Assembly: GCA_933228895.1 (NCBI GenBank)
Contig: OW121855.1
Coordinates: forward strand, 48,498,698 to 48,562,697
Direction of reading: 5' to 3'
Length of the DNA stretch: 64,000 nucleotides
Source: Platycnemis pennipes
Lineage: Eukaryota > Arthropoda > Insecta > Odonata > Platycnemididae
How positions within the stretch are numbered: position 1 is the stretch's first letter; each line of letters begins with the position of its first letter. This document shows positions 23,534-36,178 of this stretch, piece by piece. The notes beneath the pieces were generated by a model, which was not told the DNA's origin, made no database searches, and saw only the letters and a program-made list of their open reading frames with translations. The position numbers and the translations under genes are program-made.

Positions 23534-23567
23534 TGAAAATTAATGCAAATTAATGCATTAATTTTCA
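23534..23567. repeat. 14-bp perfect inverted repeat
   Basis: TGAAAATTAATGCA (23534-23547) and its exact reverse complement (23554-23567) are separated by AATTAA. It is AT-rich, so chance formation is easier than for the GC-balanced palindromes elsewhere. Confidence 0.8.
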
Positions 23568-24309
23568 ATATCAAGAGTGAACTGCAACATATTTAAAGTG
23601 CAATTTTCTGCACAGGATATGGCATCTACTAAAAAAAGGTAAAAATCTGATAAGTCAATTCCATCCGATAAACGTTTTCCATGAAAAAAAGCATGAATGC
23701 GTAGGTTTGCCCTCATTCTTTCGAGACCATCGAAGTCCTCAGGAAATTTCTGTTTGAAATTTTCATAGCACGAAATAGTTTCGACAGACGATTTTGTGCC
23801 TACTTTTATGTCGTGGCCTCGGTTTTATGTAATGGCGCGTACTTTCTTCAACACTCACCGACCATTCTACCCATACGATCGTTTAACGATGTGCCTTGAA
23901 AGAGTAGTCCATTGTTTTCATGCTAATCATGCGCAAGGTATTTTACACCCATCAGCGGCACTGTTTTCGTTCTTGAACAAATGTTGCGCGCTGCGATTCT
24001 TCCAAGAGGTACGTAATGTATGAACGTCTTCCGAAGAAACCCAATGATGAAGTTAAGTCAACTGATTCATTGTTGTGCTAGAAGTTGATTAATACTTTAA
24101 GCGGCTTAGCAACAGAGCCGTCTTTTAAAATGCACGAACTACCCCTAATCCTTAAAAAAAAACTTAATTCGAAAAAACATCGATGAATACTCTTATGTAG
24201 TCCCTTACCCATTTCATGACCCACCGAAATAAATTGCGAACTTTAAAAGTAGCGGACTAAATGTAGATGGATTCTCGTAATCTTCAATGCATGATACCAG
24301 CATATCCTA
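23568..24309. other. No recognisable feature
   Basis: No gene, transposon end or strong repeat was seen. Confidence 0.45.
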
Positions 24310-24384
24310 GAATCCAGCTAAATCCAGCTAAATCCAAGCTAAATCCAGCTAAATCCAAGCCAGAATCCAGCTAAATCCAAGAAT
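24310..24384. repeat. Minisatellite, AATCCAGCTA-type unit
   Basis: About seven tandem 10-11-bp units alternate AATCCAGCTA and AATCCAAGCTA, with one GCCAG variant. The two unit lengths suggest slippage after a one-base insertion. Confidence 0.85.
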
Positions 24385-27055
24385 TTCAATTTTGAAATTA
24401 ATGCACAAAATCCCTCAAAATGCACTCTTAGTAGAACATGGATAATGTAAAATCAATACAAAATTTTTTTTATAGCTTTTGTTTGTTCTAAAATGTGTAA
24501 TGAGGTAAAATATGAGACAAAATTAAGACCAGCGCATAGTAGCTCAAAAACAAAAACGGCTCCATCTGATTATGAACAAAATAAATGATATGATTTTATC
24601 AGTTTTAGGTGCTCGAGCCAGTTCGCTCCGTAAAAGCCACGACGTACACCATACGCAAACAAATGAATTAATTACCTGCGTGATGTTTTATGCCGAGGAT
24701 TTAAGGAAACAAATTTTTCGACGAAATCTACCGATTAGTTTCTTGCTTCTTTGAGGGAAATATACGCTCTTAAGGAGTTAATTCGTCTACTGATCGGAAC
24801 TAATGCCATAGTTCCGTAATTCCGCGTTAATTTCTTCGGTGTTGTCGCAACAATTTAAAACATGTTTTAAGCTCCCACCTTGATCAAAAACCGATCTCTC
24901 CAAAGAAACTTTTTTTTTTTCGTCATGGGATCAGGGATCGAACTAAAACGAGACATTTAAATTTTTTTCGCAGAGGAATCGGGGTCCGAGCTATGGATGA
25001 GATCAAACTAAATATTAGTGTAAACGAAATATGAAAAATGTGAATAGGGAGCGATGACTTCGGAAGGGAAGTCGAACGAGTTGATCCGTTTGAGAGGAAC
25101 AATGTCACAAAGACTACCCTTCGCATCCTGCAAGGAATGAGCGGCATACCATTAAACGGTCGCAAATCTGAAGAAACTAACGACGTCCCTCCTATTATCG
25201 CCAAACGAGGAAAGTTAGAATCACCCTCTCAGAATACGTATGCAAGCTCGCACATGAAAAGTGAAGAGAGAAAATACGCTGGAAAATGCAACACTGCCAC
25301 TGTCAAAAGCACCACTTACGACATGTACATTTCACTCCAGCGGAAATAAGTATGTTATTCCGCTAGTCAATATCTTTTAAAAGCAAGGTGAAAAAAATTT
25401 ATAATAGGTCCACATTGCCCGCATGCTATGAGGTCAGAAAATTCCATGCTTTTAATGCTCATTTCAGGGTGCCTTCCAACCTTGAGAACCTGAAAAACTG
25501 GGGAAAAAGGCGGGAATATTTTGTCGCGCCTTGAAAATCTGGAATCAGACTGGAAATTTAGGTACCAACCTGAAATTTAAAACTTTATACTTTATCCTTT
25601 CCGATGCACAGAAATAATTTTCAATGCATTTTTGATGTCTTCGAATCAGAAAAATGGGTTGATGACCTTAAGTACCATAATTGGTAAGGAGATTGAATTT
25701 CTGTTATGGAACTGTTAAATGGTGGAACGGCATATCACATGTGGCAATACAACGTAACATTTTGCGGTGCGGCAAACAGGTGTTAAATTTCACCGCTCGC
25801 CTCCTCTTCATGCTAAATTGCCATCGACACAATTCTTTTCAGCCAAGTTGGTTGGCAACCACCACGTCTGATGGTTGTCGAAGTCTGAAGTTTTCCATCT
25901 ATTTGCGACTGCAAAACTCTTTTTCGATTTCGGTTTTCTCTGCTTTTATTATTTAATGTTACCTTATTGACTATACGCATCCGGTCTTTTGAATTAGAGA
26001 TTTTCCAACCATGGTATTTCCCTTGAGCGCATACAACACTTTCTGGCTGAACGTTAAAATATATGAATCAAATGAATACATACCCTGAGATTACATATAT
26101 TTCAACACAAAATGTGAACCTCTATATTTCGCAGCGGTGGAATCGGGATTACTCTGTTCTGATTACAGAGGTTATATTCTAACTTTTAATTTATTGACAA
26201 GCATGAATCTCATGCCTGAGGAGTACTTAATATAAATCCGCAACATTTGGTCACCTGACTGGGCATTATCTAAATAGCTGCCAGTGTGCCGTCCAGTCCT
26301 AATTAATTACTTTAGTGTAGTTTCTTCTGAAAGCTTTTAGGCGGAACCATCTTATTGTGTAGTGTAAGATGGACCTCTAAACCATGCTTTCCTTTTACAT
26401 CAAACCATGAATGCTTCGTCGAACGACTGTGGTGTATTTGCTCAGATGAGAGCATTTCTTTGTACCCAGGAGAGATATTTTTGGGGTTTTAAGCAAGCTT
26501 AGCGATATTAAGGGAAATATAGGATGAGAGTACGATATGTTGCGAAATATGCACCTTGGGTTTTTTGGTAGTACACAAATACGAAAGGATTTGGTGCCGT
26601 TCGCTCGGCTTCGTGGAGGGAATGGATTAATGGAAGCGATAAACAGATTTACGATAGAACAATAAATTGTGAGACAGGAAGGGGCAGACCGTGAAGGTCA
26701 AAGTTAAAGGTCGAAGAGGCGCACGGTCAGTAATATGGGGGGTCTCGGAAACGAAAGACCATAGGTTAAGAAAAGCATGAATATGTCAGGCGCAAAAGAT
26801 GCATGAAAAAGATGGAAATGGGATGAAGAAACTGAAACTCTGAGATAAAAAAAATTCGGCCATTTTTTCCTATTAAAACCACAGTTCCCCAATAATCCAC
26901 CCCATCTACTTCTTACTACAATTGCCTCTCCACTGCACACCCACTCAATTCTCCTGGATTTCCTCGGAATTCTGGAGATCATTAACTTCCATTCATCGAA
27001 CCTGAAATATGCACCAATTTCAACACTAGCTTAACATCTACATGGTAATCCAATC
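24385..27055. other. No recognisable gene
   Basis: Open frames at 24923-25204 (minus), 25681-25956 (plus) and 26704-26982 (minus) have no recognisable family. No transposon termini were found. Confidence 0.45.
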
Positions 27056-27103
27056 ATAGGACATTATTCGAACCGGTAATCACCGGTTCGAATAATGTTC
27101 TAT
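27056..27103. repeat. Near-perfect 22-bp palindrome, 4-nt loop
   Basis: The core arms ACATTATTCGAACCGGT (27061-27077) and its exact complement (27082-27098) flank the loop AATC. Pairing extends five more positions outward with one G-T wobble. The stem is GC-balanced and unlikely by chance. Confidence 0.9.
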
Positions 27104-28691
27104 CAGCCAATCAGAAGCCAAGCTATTTACTACTCATGGAAACAAAAACCGAACAACGACAGCAAACCGCGATTTGAACGTTCCTTACACTGAGTCACTA
27201 AACCTATCCCAACATTTTTTTCTTGAACTTCTTCGTACTCGGAATAAGACTAATTTTTTATTTTGAGCTCATACAGGAATAAAGCTAGGAATGAGTTTTT
27301 GACTAGACTATGTTCTCAATAATAATATATAATGAAAGGTATGGTAAAAATGAAGAGACAAAAGCATGACGGCAAAACAAGCTGACTTTTCTTGTCCTTT
27401 CTTGGTTTCATACTTGTAGGATTTTAAGTCCCCACACAGTCGCTAAAATCTTTTAACGCTTGCCGTTCATAAAAAAGGGTATGCGATTTGTCTGGCTTGA
27501 TGTCATAGAGCATGCCGCAGTGCATATTAAAAAAATAAAAACGAAGAGCGATCAGTCCAGTCAACCTGAATAATGAATACATGTGCATCTAACAATTAAG
27601 GAAAATCTGAGTGAAAATATAACGTAGAAACTTTTAAATTGTAAATAAATTTTGTTTAAACTGTAAATTGTAAATAAATTTAAACTGTAATCCATCATAG
27701 CGAAATTTAAGTTTTTCCCTGAATAGCACAGTTAAAGCTGTCTAACAAGAGTACTGCTGGACCTGCTACGGTTCGTACCATTCACGTCCACTGTGGAAAC
27801 AAAATAATAAAGAAAAGTTTTCACTGTATTTCGGGAGATAAACCTCTTTTCATCACACTTCGACTGATTTTAATGTCACAGGTAGCTGCTTCATTATTGC
27901 ATAATCAGTATCGCGCTCATATGTGAATGTCCAGGGAAAAAATTGTCATCAGTGGTGAACGAGCTTATGCCTTTATATGGTGGAAGAGTTTCATTCAAGG
28001 TTTGTATAACTCAAGAGCCTTCTCCTTCACAAAAACACCTCTTGCTTCAGTTAAATAACCTCACAAAAAACAGTTCGCGTCCTCACGAAAACCGCTTCAG
28101 GAGTAGCACCCAGAACTGGGAGCCTCACACCATAGGTCACTTCCACTCACACAGAATTATAGCCTCCACCTTACACTGCGCAGCTCAAATTTTATTGCCG
28201 AATCAATGGAGGTAATAAGTGGTGGTATAAATCTCTCTCTCCTGGGCCAGAGTAAGGCAGACATTCTAACACGGCGCCTTAAATGTTAAATCCCTCAGGG
28301 CAAATGCACAGCACAAGGACGCCGGTAATATTTGAGTGAATTCTCTCACGCAGAGAAGGGAGACGAAAAAACACTTCCTGCGCTCGACATCAGTCGGTGA
28401 TTTGTGAGACTGAGATGCTAATTTCAACATGGTTGATCCTTCGACCGATACCCATTCGCATGTAGGAATGGGGATTGAATTCAAGAGGTTGGCATTTCGA
28501 AATAATCGATTGCATAGCAATCAGCAATTGGAAGCAGCCTTCCTCATGGCTCTCTAACATATCTATTACATGATTAGGGCAATTCATAATACACAGGAAC
28601 GTTTATGGTGCTCTTCAAGCGCTTGAGCTACTGAGGATTCATTGCACTTTTTTAACAACACTTATTCGTAAGACACTCACGACATCCTTTA
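27104..28691. other. No recognisable gene; short tandem duplication
   Basis: A 24-29-bp unit beginning AAATTGTAAATAAATT is duplicated at 27636-27664 and 27665-27688. The second copy has lost five bases. Nothing else is assignable. Confidence 0.5.
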
Positions 28692-28757
28692 CCGATATAG
28701 GATTCGAACCACTGGGTTGCCGAATCGACATGTTATCCACCTGCCGAATCCTGCCCA
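28692..28757 (-). mobile_element. tRNA-like SINE head
   Basis: The minus strand has GGCAGGTGGATAAC (box A-like, 28745-28732) and a perfect box B GGTTCGAATCC (28710-28700). The spacing is that of a tRNA-derived RNA polymerase III promoter. Cloverleaf arms are imperfect, favouring a SINE over a tRNA gene. Confidence 0.5.
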
Positions 28758-29526
28758 ACACATGGTTCATCCTACTTCTAGCGAAACTTAACACTCAGAT
28801 GTAAGCATACAGATAAATTGAATGAGAAAATCTGATTGCTGAAGGCATAGAAGTTGATCCTGTGAAATTGTATAATCAAGGAAATTCAAAGGAATTGTCT
28901 GAAATTGTAAAATGCTTCTCAAAATATTTTAGCTAAAACTGAAACTCAATATCTGTTGAGGTGAGAGCTAAAATCATGTATTTACGACTCCCAAAAATTT
29001 TAATTTACACGAAAATCAATTTCGATGCTGGTTCCGTGAGATAAATTTAATTTTCGGGTAACTCTGATATTATGTATGTCATCAAAATCATCTTGAAGCA
29101 CTCTTGACGAATCATCCTCTTCGTGAGAGTCTGCACAACCAGATAAATGGAACCGTATCCGGCGCTGCGTGGTGAAACAGTATTTTAAGAATTAAAATTA
29201 AACTTTACACGTTGATCTTTCCACTCATTAATGTATACATAATATACCCACAACACGTGTTTGAACTCCTAGCGTCATTATTAGGTATGCCTGATAATGA
29301 CACTCGGGCTATGAAACTCGTGCTCTGTGTAAACTGTGTGTACATTAATTAGCGCACAGTACAACGCTTGAAGTTTAACTTTTATCCAGAACTACCACAG
29401 TTCTGGCATCTTCTATACCCGAGCAGAAGTAGTAGGATTTTTACCCTAAATAGGCCAGTTTTTAGGTTACTTATCACCATTTAACGTAAGACTATTCCTA
29501 ATACAAGCGCAAAATCCACTCCTGAA
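28758..29526. other. No recognisable feature
   Basis: No gene, transposon terminus or notable repeat seen. Confidence 0.45.
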
Positions 29527-29588
29527 GCAGGATCCAAACCCGTGGCCAATGAGCTTATTAACCAGAGCAAACACCTGACTACCGCGGC
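29527..29588 (-). mobile_element. tRNA-like SINE head
   Basis: Read on the minus strand: GCCGCGGTAGTCAGGTGTTT, then a box B-like GGGTTTGGATCC. The 5' GCCGCGG and box order fit a tRNA-derived SINE head. The remainder is not matched. Confidence 0.45.
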
Positions 29589-29869
29589 TTTCCCCACACC
29601 GAAGTTGGAACACGAAACCGCGATGTCTGGTCCGGTAGGCAAGATAAACGTTCCACGATCCGGCTTGACTTGTGGTTTTTACAGAAACAATAGTATGGTA
29701 TATATTCTCTACTATACTATAACAATAGTATATATTCTCGAATATTTTAATAAAAGCTCGTTGAATTAGCGAGACCCCTCTGAACCCTATAAAAATTATT
29801 TCCGACGGACGAAGTGGTCTCTACATGGTCTCAAGGAGATATCAGAGAGGAATCGGTAACCTATGAAAA

Positions 29870-29948
29870 GTCCGTCGATTCCGGGATTCAAGCGCGGATC
29901 ATACGGATGAAAGGTCAATAATCTAGCCAGCACAACAACCAATTCCCC
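29870..29948 (-). mobile_element. tRNA-like SINE head
   Basis: Minus strand: TGCTGGCTAGATTATTGACC (box A region), then GCTTGAATCCCGGAATCGAC (box B region). Degenerate, but the order and spacing are right. It lies about 280 bp from the previous tRNA-like relic. Confidence 0.45.
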
Positions 29949-30174
29949 CATACAGGGTACATCAGTACAACAAACTAAAAAAAAAGAGTCCAAATTAAAT
30001 TTAGTATTTCATGAAATGGCAAGGACGGTGCTGACCAATTTTTAAATAACCGTGACCGAAAATTAACGTGAACATTTTAGACGGAATTGCACATTTGAAC
30101 GGGAGTATCTATTAGGGTGTGTAACTCAGCCGGAGAGTTATCCCTGGGTTCATCGCGTCACAATCACCCTATTC

Positions 30175-30533
30175 GTAGTGGATACCCCGGAACGGAGCCG
30201 AGAGATGCATTTACATTGCTCAGCTCGGCGGACAGGTCGCAATCTGTTTCACTCCACGGCACCTTTCCCTCCGTCTCTCAACCTTTCGTCGGCATCTCCC
30301 TCTTCCCCTTTGAGTGGACGGACGGACGCACAGAACGAACCCTCGCTCGCCTCCACTCTCTCCATCGAGTTCCCGTCCGCGTCCTTTCTCTTTCTCACGC
30401 GCTCCCACAACTTCATCCCCCGGCCGTCCTCTCCCACTCATTTGTCACCGCCCGAACGTGGGCTTCGTGCGTGGGAAGAGGAATCGAAGGGGTTACGACC
30501 CGATGGTCCGACTTGAGAGGTGCGGGGGCTTAC
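30175..30533. promoter_or_regulatory. GC-rich, CpG-containing island
   Basis: A pyrimidine-rich plus strand (CTCTCCATCGAGTTCCCGTC and similar) with many CpG sites is bounded sharply by AT-rich DNA. It abuts a LINE fragment at 30534. The frame of 159 codons across it is compositional and runs into the LINE. Possible CpG-island promoter; no TATA box or splice donor stands out. Confidence 0.3.
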
Positions 30534-31062
30534 GAGGTAGGCCTAAATAACGAATTGAACTCGAGCATGTGCAACGAAGATCGACTAGATTCGTAAAGGG
30601 ACGGCGAGATAACTTTAAATCCATTTAACCCCGTAAGTAAATTCCAAGATAAGATTTTTACCGACCATGTTAAAAACATTTTGCTAACTCTAGCTTTAGA
30701 TGGTCGATTTTATCATGAAAATAAAATTAGGGAAATAGATTGCCGAGCTGACATATTTATGATTTCTTCATTTCCTTGTACAGTTCTAAATATCTGTAAA
30801 TATATTCAATAATATATGCATAAGTTTATCGATATGTAGCTTGGATACTTGCAGGTTGCTATAAAGGCTTTTTGCGAGCCAAAATAACAGCACATCTATG
30901 CGTGCTTACTTTGTATTTTAAATCTTTTCATTGTTATAATTATGCTGGAATATAGGTACTCATCCTCTGCAAGTATGATACGTAGTGAATTTTTGGTGAA
31001 AATACACCCCCTGCCACACACATTTACCTACGGCAGCTTGCAGGGTATTATGTAGATGTAGT
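30534..31062 (+). mobile_element. CR1/L2-like LINE, 5'-truncated
   Basis: It starts in the RT C-terminus (GLNNEL then KGRRDNF-type residues, frame-broken), exactly where the copy at 46882-47871 has GLNNELERVQRRS. The 3' UTR follows in the same order (TAACAGCACA...) to the terminal CCCCTGCCACACAC...GCTTGCAGGG stem-loop and a TGTAGATGTAG tail. About 530 bp is retained. Confidence 0.85.
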
Positions 31063-32534
31063 GGAGATAGCCACGATAGTGGCCGAATCACTCTCCTCTC
31101 TACCTCCCCGCTATCCTCCAATCCAACCGGAGCGTATATTGAAGAGAGTGAATCCGGTAGTTTAATGATCTCGGGTTTTTTCCAACAGGAATTTATAACA
31201 CAATTGGATTGAACTGGAGGACAGGGTCCAGTGAATACTGATGTAAAGATCAATGTTTTGAACGCTTATGCGGCACCGTTGCAAACAATGAAAAGTATGT
31301 AGTTTGTATGACAAAGTGGCATTAGTAGTATAATTAGGGCTTAAGGTGATCTAAAATTCGAGCATTGTCTATCTTATTGAATTATGAACCTAATGCAAAG
31401 GCAAACACAATACCAATTGCAGAGGTGGGATTAAAACACGAATAATGGGTTATCACATTGGCGCATTACCCACCTTATTACAGAGATAGGCACTCATAAA
31501 CTCGGAAAAACGAATGTTTGTGTATGTATGTGCAATAGTACAGACAAGGATTGCAACAAATAAAAAGATAAAAAAAGACGCTAACACGCTGTGCGTCAGG
31601 TACAGAAAGGCTTAGTGCGTCAAACAAAGGAAATGGGAAAGTTCTAAAATGGTATGTACCTGAAATTTCATTACAGGATGTCTAATATCAAAAACAGTGA
31701 TACATAAGCAAACATTTTCAAGCGAGCATTCGCCTTCCTTCTCTCTTTCTCTCTTTGCTATTTTTATTTTTAAGAATTATTCATTGCATTCGGCTAAGCC
31801 ACGTCATAACGCGGAACATACAAGGTGTTACCTTATTTCCGCATGGTATGCTTCCATAACTAAGTTTGAGATCAATTCCATGACGTATTAACAAGCGGCG
31901 CATTAGATGTTTTATTGAAGGGTGAAGAAAGTAAGATAATGAAAACGGACTCAAACTAAGAATTGTTACGGGAAGGAACAGGTGAATTATGTATTGCTAA
32001 TGTGAAGGCTATACGAGAGAACGGGTTTGTTTATAAGGCAAGGAGCAAAGAGAGGTTAGACTTTTTGAGTAGGATGAATAGCTTCAGGAAGTCTTGGATC
32101 CAAATAAAGGGCATCATTCCTACCTTAACCGGTACACCTCTATTACTATCGGTATACGATCAGGAATTTAAAATTCAAATTTGAAAGTCTCACTCTATCA
32201 TATATTGGTAGCAACCATGCTATCCTATTTGAAAACATTTTAGGACACCAAGCTTAAGTTACGCGGCAAATTCGTTCGGTAAAGGGCTTGCGACGTAAAT
32301 CGGGAGCTGACAACAACCTGTCACTCTAAGTTTTAAGGAAACCATGCTCATTTGTTGAAATCGTAGGTCGCGCTAGAAAAACATGGGGAATTGTAAATTC
32401 GGACATGAAATTTCTTTGGCCGCAGGTGGCAAATTATGATGACATAATTCCCTTTTCATAATATTTCAAGTATGAAATAAGGTAGAGAAAAGTGATCGTT
32501 TACAAAAAGCGTGGATGTAATTAAACACTTCAAT
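31063..32534. other. No gene recognised; faint tRNA-like relic
   Basis: At about 31425-31482 the minus strand has GGTGGGTAATGCG and GTGTTTTAATCCC, a very decayed SINE-head pattern. The frame at 31963-32184 has no recognised family. Confidence 0.4.
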
Positions 32535-32881
32535 AGACCATACACGTGGAGCATGCTTCTTTAAGGCAGTGAGGTATGGACGATAACACTTGCAGAGAAA
32601 TTTAAATGTGGTGCTACAAAAGGAGGATGAAGATAAAACGGATTGACCGAGTAGCTAAAATCGTAAAAGGATCGTGTGATGAGTGGGAGGAGTCCGCTGA
32701 AAACTTTGAAAAAAAATATAGGAAAATTTAACCGGCCATAGGTATGAGATACATGGAGCAAGTAGTGAATGATTTGAAGAGAATGATTATGATAAAATGA
32801 AGAGTTTAGCGGATTTGGAGAATAGAGTGGAGAGCTTAGTCAAACCAATCTTAGGATTGTTGGTACATGATGATGATGATG
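32535..32881 (+). mobile_element. RTE-like LINE 3' fragment (plus)
   Basis: It matches the RT C-terminal region of the family (the equivalent of CTTTACGGCAGTGAGGCATG is recognisable at 32558). It runs to the family 3' end CAAACCAATCTTAGGATTGT and a GATGATGATGATGAT tail at 32881. Frames are broken and no clean target-site duplication was found. Confidence 0.8.
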
Positions 32882-32909
32882 AAACATAAACATAGGAAAT
32901 AGCAGATTT

Positions 32910-33540
32910 ATCATCATCGTTACTGGCCACGAATCCCAAGACGGGTTTAACGCACCTCATCACTCGGTTTGTCAATCAGATACTCATATAATTTTTCTTC
33001 ACTCATATAATTTTTCTATTTTGCATCATTCACTACTTGTTCTTTATATCTTATACGAGGCGTTCCTTCTCCATTTCTTCCATCTTTTCCCATTCACTTT
33101 TCCCCCGAGGATTGTCTTCATCTGACCATCATGTCCCAAGACTATTAGGCTATCGCGTCTACTTTTTAGAGTTTTCGCCGGCCCTTGTCTCCCACTCACT
33201 TCTTATAACTCTTATTTGTTATTCAGTCGATCCATTTTATCTCCATCGTTCTTCAGTATCACCAAATTTTAAAAGCTTCGTGTCTGAACTTTCCTGCGGC
33301 AGTTATCGTTTATGTCTCGCTGTCTTAAAGGATAATGCTTCAGGCATACGTTCAAATGAAATGTTTCTTCCTTTCATGCTTGTATTTTGCGCTGAATATA
33401 GGTTAGGCAGAATGGCAGAATGTCCTCTTCGTCTGAACTATTCTACTAACCTTTTCCATTTTGCTTCTCCTAACACAGGTTATTTTCTTTCTCAGATATC
33501 CTTTTGTCCTCCTCGCCTACCCCTCATCCTGCATACAATT
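32910..33540 (-). mobile_element. RTE-like LINE 3' fragment (minus), tail-to-tail with the previous
   Basis: The tail ATCATCATCG at 32910 is followed on the minus strand by the family 3' region and diverged RT C-terminal sequence up to about 33540. It is more diverged than copies B and C. Only 28 bp separates its tail from that of the plus-strand copy ending at 32881. Confidence 0.75.
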
Positions 33541-34649
33541 CCCGTCTTATTTCACTCATAGACGAATGATTTGCTATTATTTTCCTAAAATTTCTCAACA
33601 AATTAATTTTTCTTAGATTTCTGATCGGCGTGTTGTGCATATTTCTAATCAATTTTGCATTATTTTTTAACCTGAAATATAACTGAGTTTAATGCAAAGC
33701 CTAGGACAAGTATGGCCGCTAATAATCGTTGGCACGATCGGATTCTTAGAGTGTGTATAATCAAAGCTTAATCCATATAGACTTGGTATTTCAAAGTATT
33801 AAGCTGTTGGAAGCAGTCTGATGAATCTCCAGTCTCGGACTTAACTCTTCTGCCATTCAGGATGCAGAAAAGTTTCCGAATTATTCTAACCAAGTCAAAT
33901 CGAATTACACATGGTTTTGAACTGGTACACGGTACCTACTTCTCACATTCATTTTAATCATAAGTAAATCATAGATGAACTACAGATAGGTACGTGTGCG
34001 CCCCTTCACAGCACGTTTTCAGCATTCGCGTCTAAGATATCTGGTCATGGTGCGCCTAAGACTTTAACTGTTGAAGTTCACAGGGAAAGCTACTAATTCA
34101 AACGGCAGAGCGTGGGAACAAGTTTCTTTCCCATGGTTTTCTCGGGAAACTTAGTTTATAATCTACTGGTATGTAAAAAACAAGAAGTATAGTTTTTTGT
34201 TTTCTGATTAGCTTAGACAGTAACAAATTTTAAAATATATTGCGAGAAGGTGCAAAATATTCTAACTAGTTATCTTTAACTGTAATGAATTGTATAGAGG
34301 ATCTCATTTCTTTGTATCTGAAACTGAAAGAGGAACAGAATGAAGTAAGGAGGTATACACTATGGTAGTTCCATGCAAGTTTTTGGTAGCACAGTAGATC
34401 ATCCTACCACCTTCCCTATTAATTTCCTCTCTAATCCTCTGCATTCCCAAGATTATAGCTCGGGTCATACCAGGATTTTCATCTTAAATTACTTTGGTTC
34501 TTACGTATATTGCCGGAGTTTACTCCAAAATGAAGTAGGTTATAATCCTACATTTGCAAAGATGCCTTGTACCTAAAATAATAGTATTTTCGAAAGAGAA
34601 TGTTTCATTTCTGGGAAGACGAAATGACCTTGTGGCGCGGAATTTCGTT
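33541..34649. other. No recognisable feature
   Basis: AT-rich; no gene, tail or terminal repeat seen. Confidence 0.45.
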
Positions 34650-34857
34650 GGTAGGGGGAGTCAATCAACAGATGAGGTCAATAAATTAGATAAAGGTAGG
34701 ATTTTATTCAACGGAGGAATGCTGGGATGAAACACGGCGTCGTAAGTCAGCACTTTACGGAAGATGTCAAGGGGTCCACGGTTTCCTGAATTTGAACCCG
34801 GGCCCTGGGAGTGGGAAACTAGAACTCAAACCCCTCACCTACCCGATCTCCACAGCT
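34650..34857 (-). mobile_element. SINE family A, diverged copy
   Basis: The minus strand carries a box B-like CCGGGTTCAAATTC near its start and ACGCCGTGTTTCATCCC further on, corresponding to the family motif GACGCCGGGTTTCTCTCC. The 3' end (GACCTCATCTGTTGATTGAC) matches GACCTCAGCTGTCGGTC. It is strongly diverged. Confidence 0.55.
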
Positions 34858-35929
34858 TTTCTTTTTTTGTGGTCAAAACTTCGTTTGAACACCTCTAGTT
34901 TTCTAAATCTGAAAAACCTGACTGAGACTTTCGGGGTCATCTCCTAGGATAGATCTTAAATCATCCAGTCTTAAGTTCATCGCACTCATTCCGATATCTT
35001 TCGCCCCCCATTAGGAGATATCTTCCTCTGGGCTTCATCCAATTACGATCATGAAGTTCCTCTTTATATGCGTCCAGTGAGTTTTGTATGAATAAAAAAA
35101 TTGAGAAAAACAGATAGTTAAAACGCTAAAAAAAAAAGCCCTTGCGTCATTATACTGGCGGAAGTGGATGAAAATCTGCCTCAAATGAGGGTGACATCAC
35201 GAAGGCGACACGTACGTACTTTAAAGAACTCGACCAACACTATACCACGGCACCAAAAGAAAAAGGCACCCCTTCACCCGGGAGAATGTGGTTTATCACC
35301 AAGGCATTTTAATTTTATGGCTCATAATTACACCGAATTTCGAGAAAATAAGTCCGATCGCAGAAGCCACTGGCGAATATTCGGTCAGTCGGACGCGAGG
35401 GCCATTTCAAGGTTATCCTCTCTTTGGAACCTTGAGCAAATTTTATTTCACCGGCTAAAGAAAAAGGTAATGTTCGGCTGACATCAAATTCGCATTTTGG
35501 ACTCGCACGACAGCGCCACGTGTGGAACGCGAAATTCTCTTTATGACGCATCATCCTGGTGCGCGCAGAGATGTACGTCACATAAAATATTCCTCCATCA
35601 AAAACCGATAATTTATACATTTGTCCTGCTCCCACCAGACTATCACGGTAGTTGCTCACCTTCTAATGCTTCGAACCATAAAAATAATCGTAATAATTGC
35701 CGATGGTCGGATCCAGACCTACGCGTGACTTTTGCTGACAAAAATGGTTACTGTTTTGGATAACGCAAAATATTTAAGTCTTTAAACTATCCAAATCCGT
35801 AGCTTCTGAGAAGGTGATTCTTTGATGATTCCATCCACAAGAAGAAGAGAAGTTTTTTGTGTTTCAAAAGCTAAGTTTACATAATACCGTTTAACCTATG
35901 CCCACTTTCCTGAGACAGACATCACATCT
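34858..35929. other. No recognised gene
   Basis: Frames at 35164-35481 (plus) and 35315-35659 (minus) overlap each other and match no family I know. Composition is slightly richer in GC than its surroundings. Nothing is called. Confidence 0.4.
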
Positions 35930-36000
35930 ATGCCAGAGTTGTGGTCCGAACCAAGAACTTTTAAGTTGTAAAGCCGACACACTCTAGCCAACCTAGCCCC
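35930..36000 (-). mobile_element. tRNA-like SINE head
   Basis: Minus strand: GGGGCTAGGTTGGCTAGAGTG (box A region), then a box B-like GGTTCGGACC (35952-35943). The spacing fits a tRNA-derived head. Confidence 0.5.
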
Positions 36001-36178
36001 AGAAATTTAGCTTTTAAAAATATTTTATGTAAAAATAGTAAAAAGCATGCGTTATTTATTGTTTGCCTTCGGGGCCCGAAGGTTAATCATAGTTTGGTGT
36101 AAGGATTATCAGTAAAAGTTTTATTTTTCTGTTGTGAGTAACCTTTACCATTTGTAACAATAATGTTGTATGCTCAGT

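Noticed and set aside
24310..24384. CRISPR-like short repeats
   Set aside because: Units are contiguous without spacers, so this is a minisatellite in a eukaryotic context.
30117..30596. 159-codon frame
   Set aside because: Crosses from the GC-rich island into the LINE fragment (GLNNEL), so it cannot be a single gene.
35164..35659. Opposing 105- and 114-codon frames
   Set aside because: They overlap antiparallel and neither resembles a known family.
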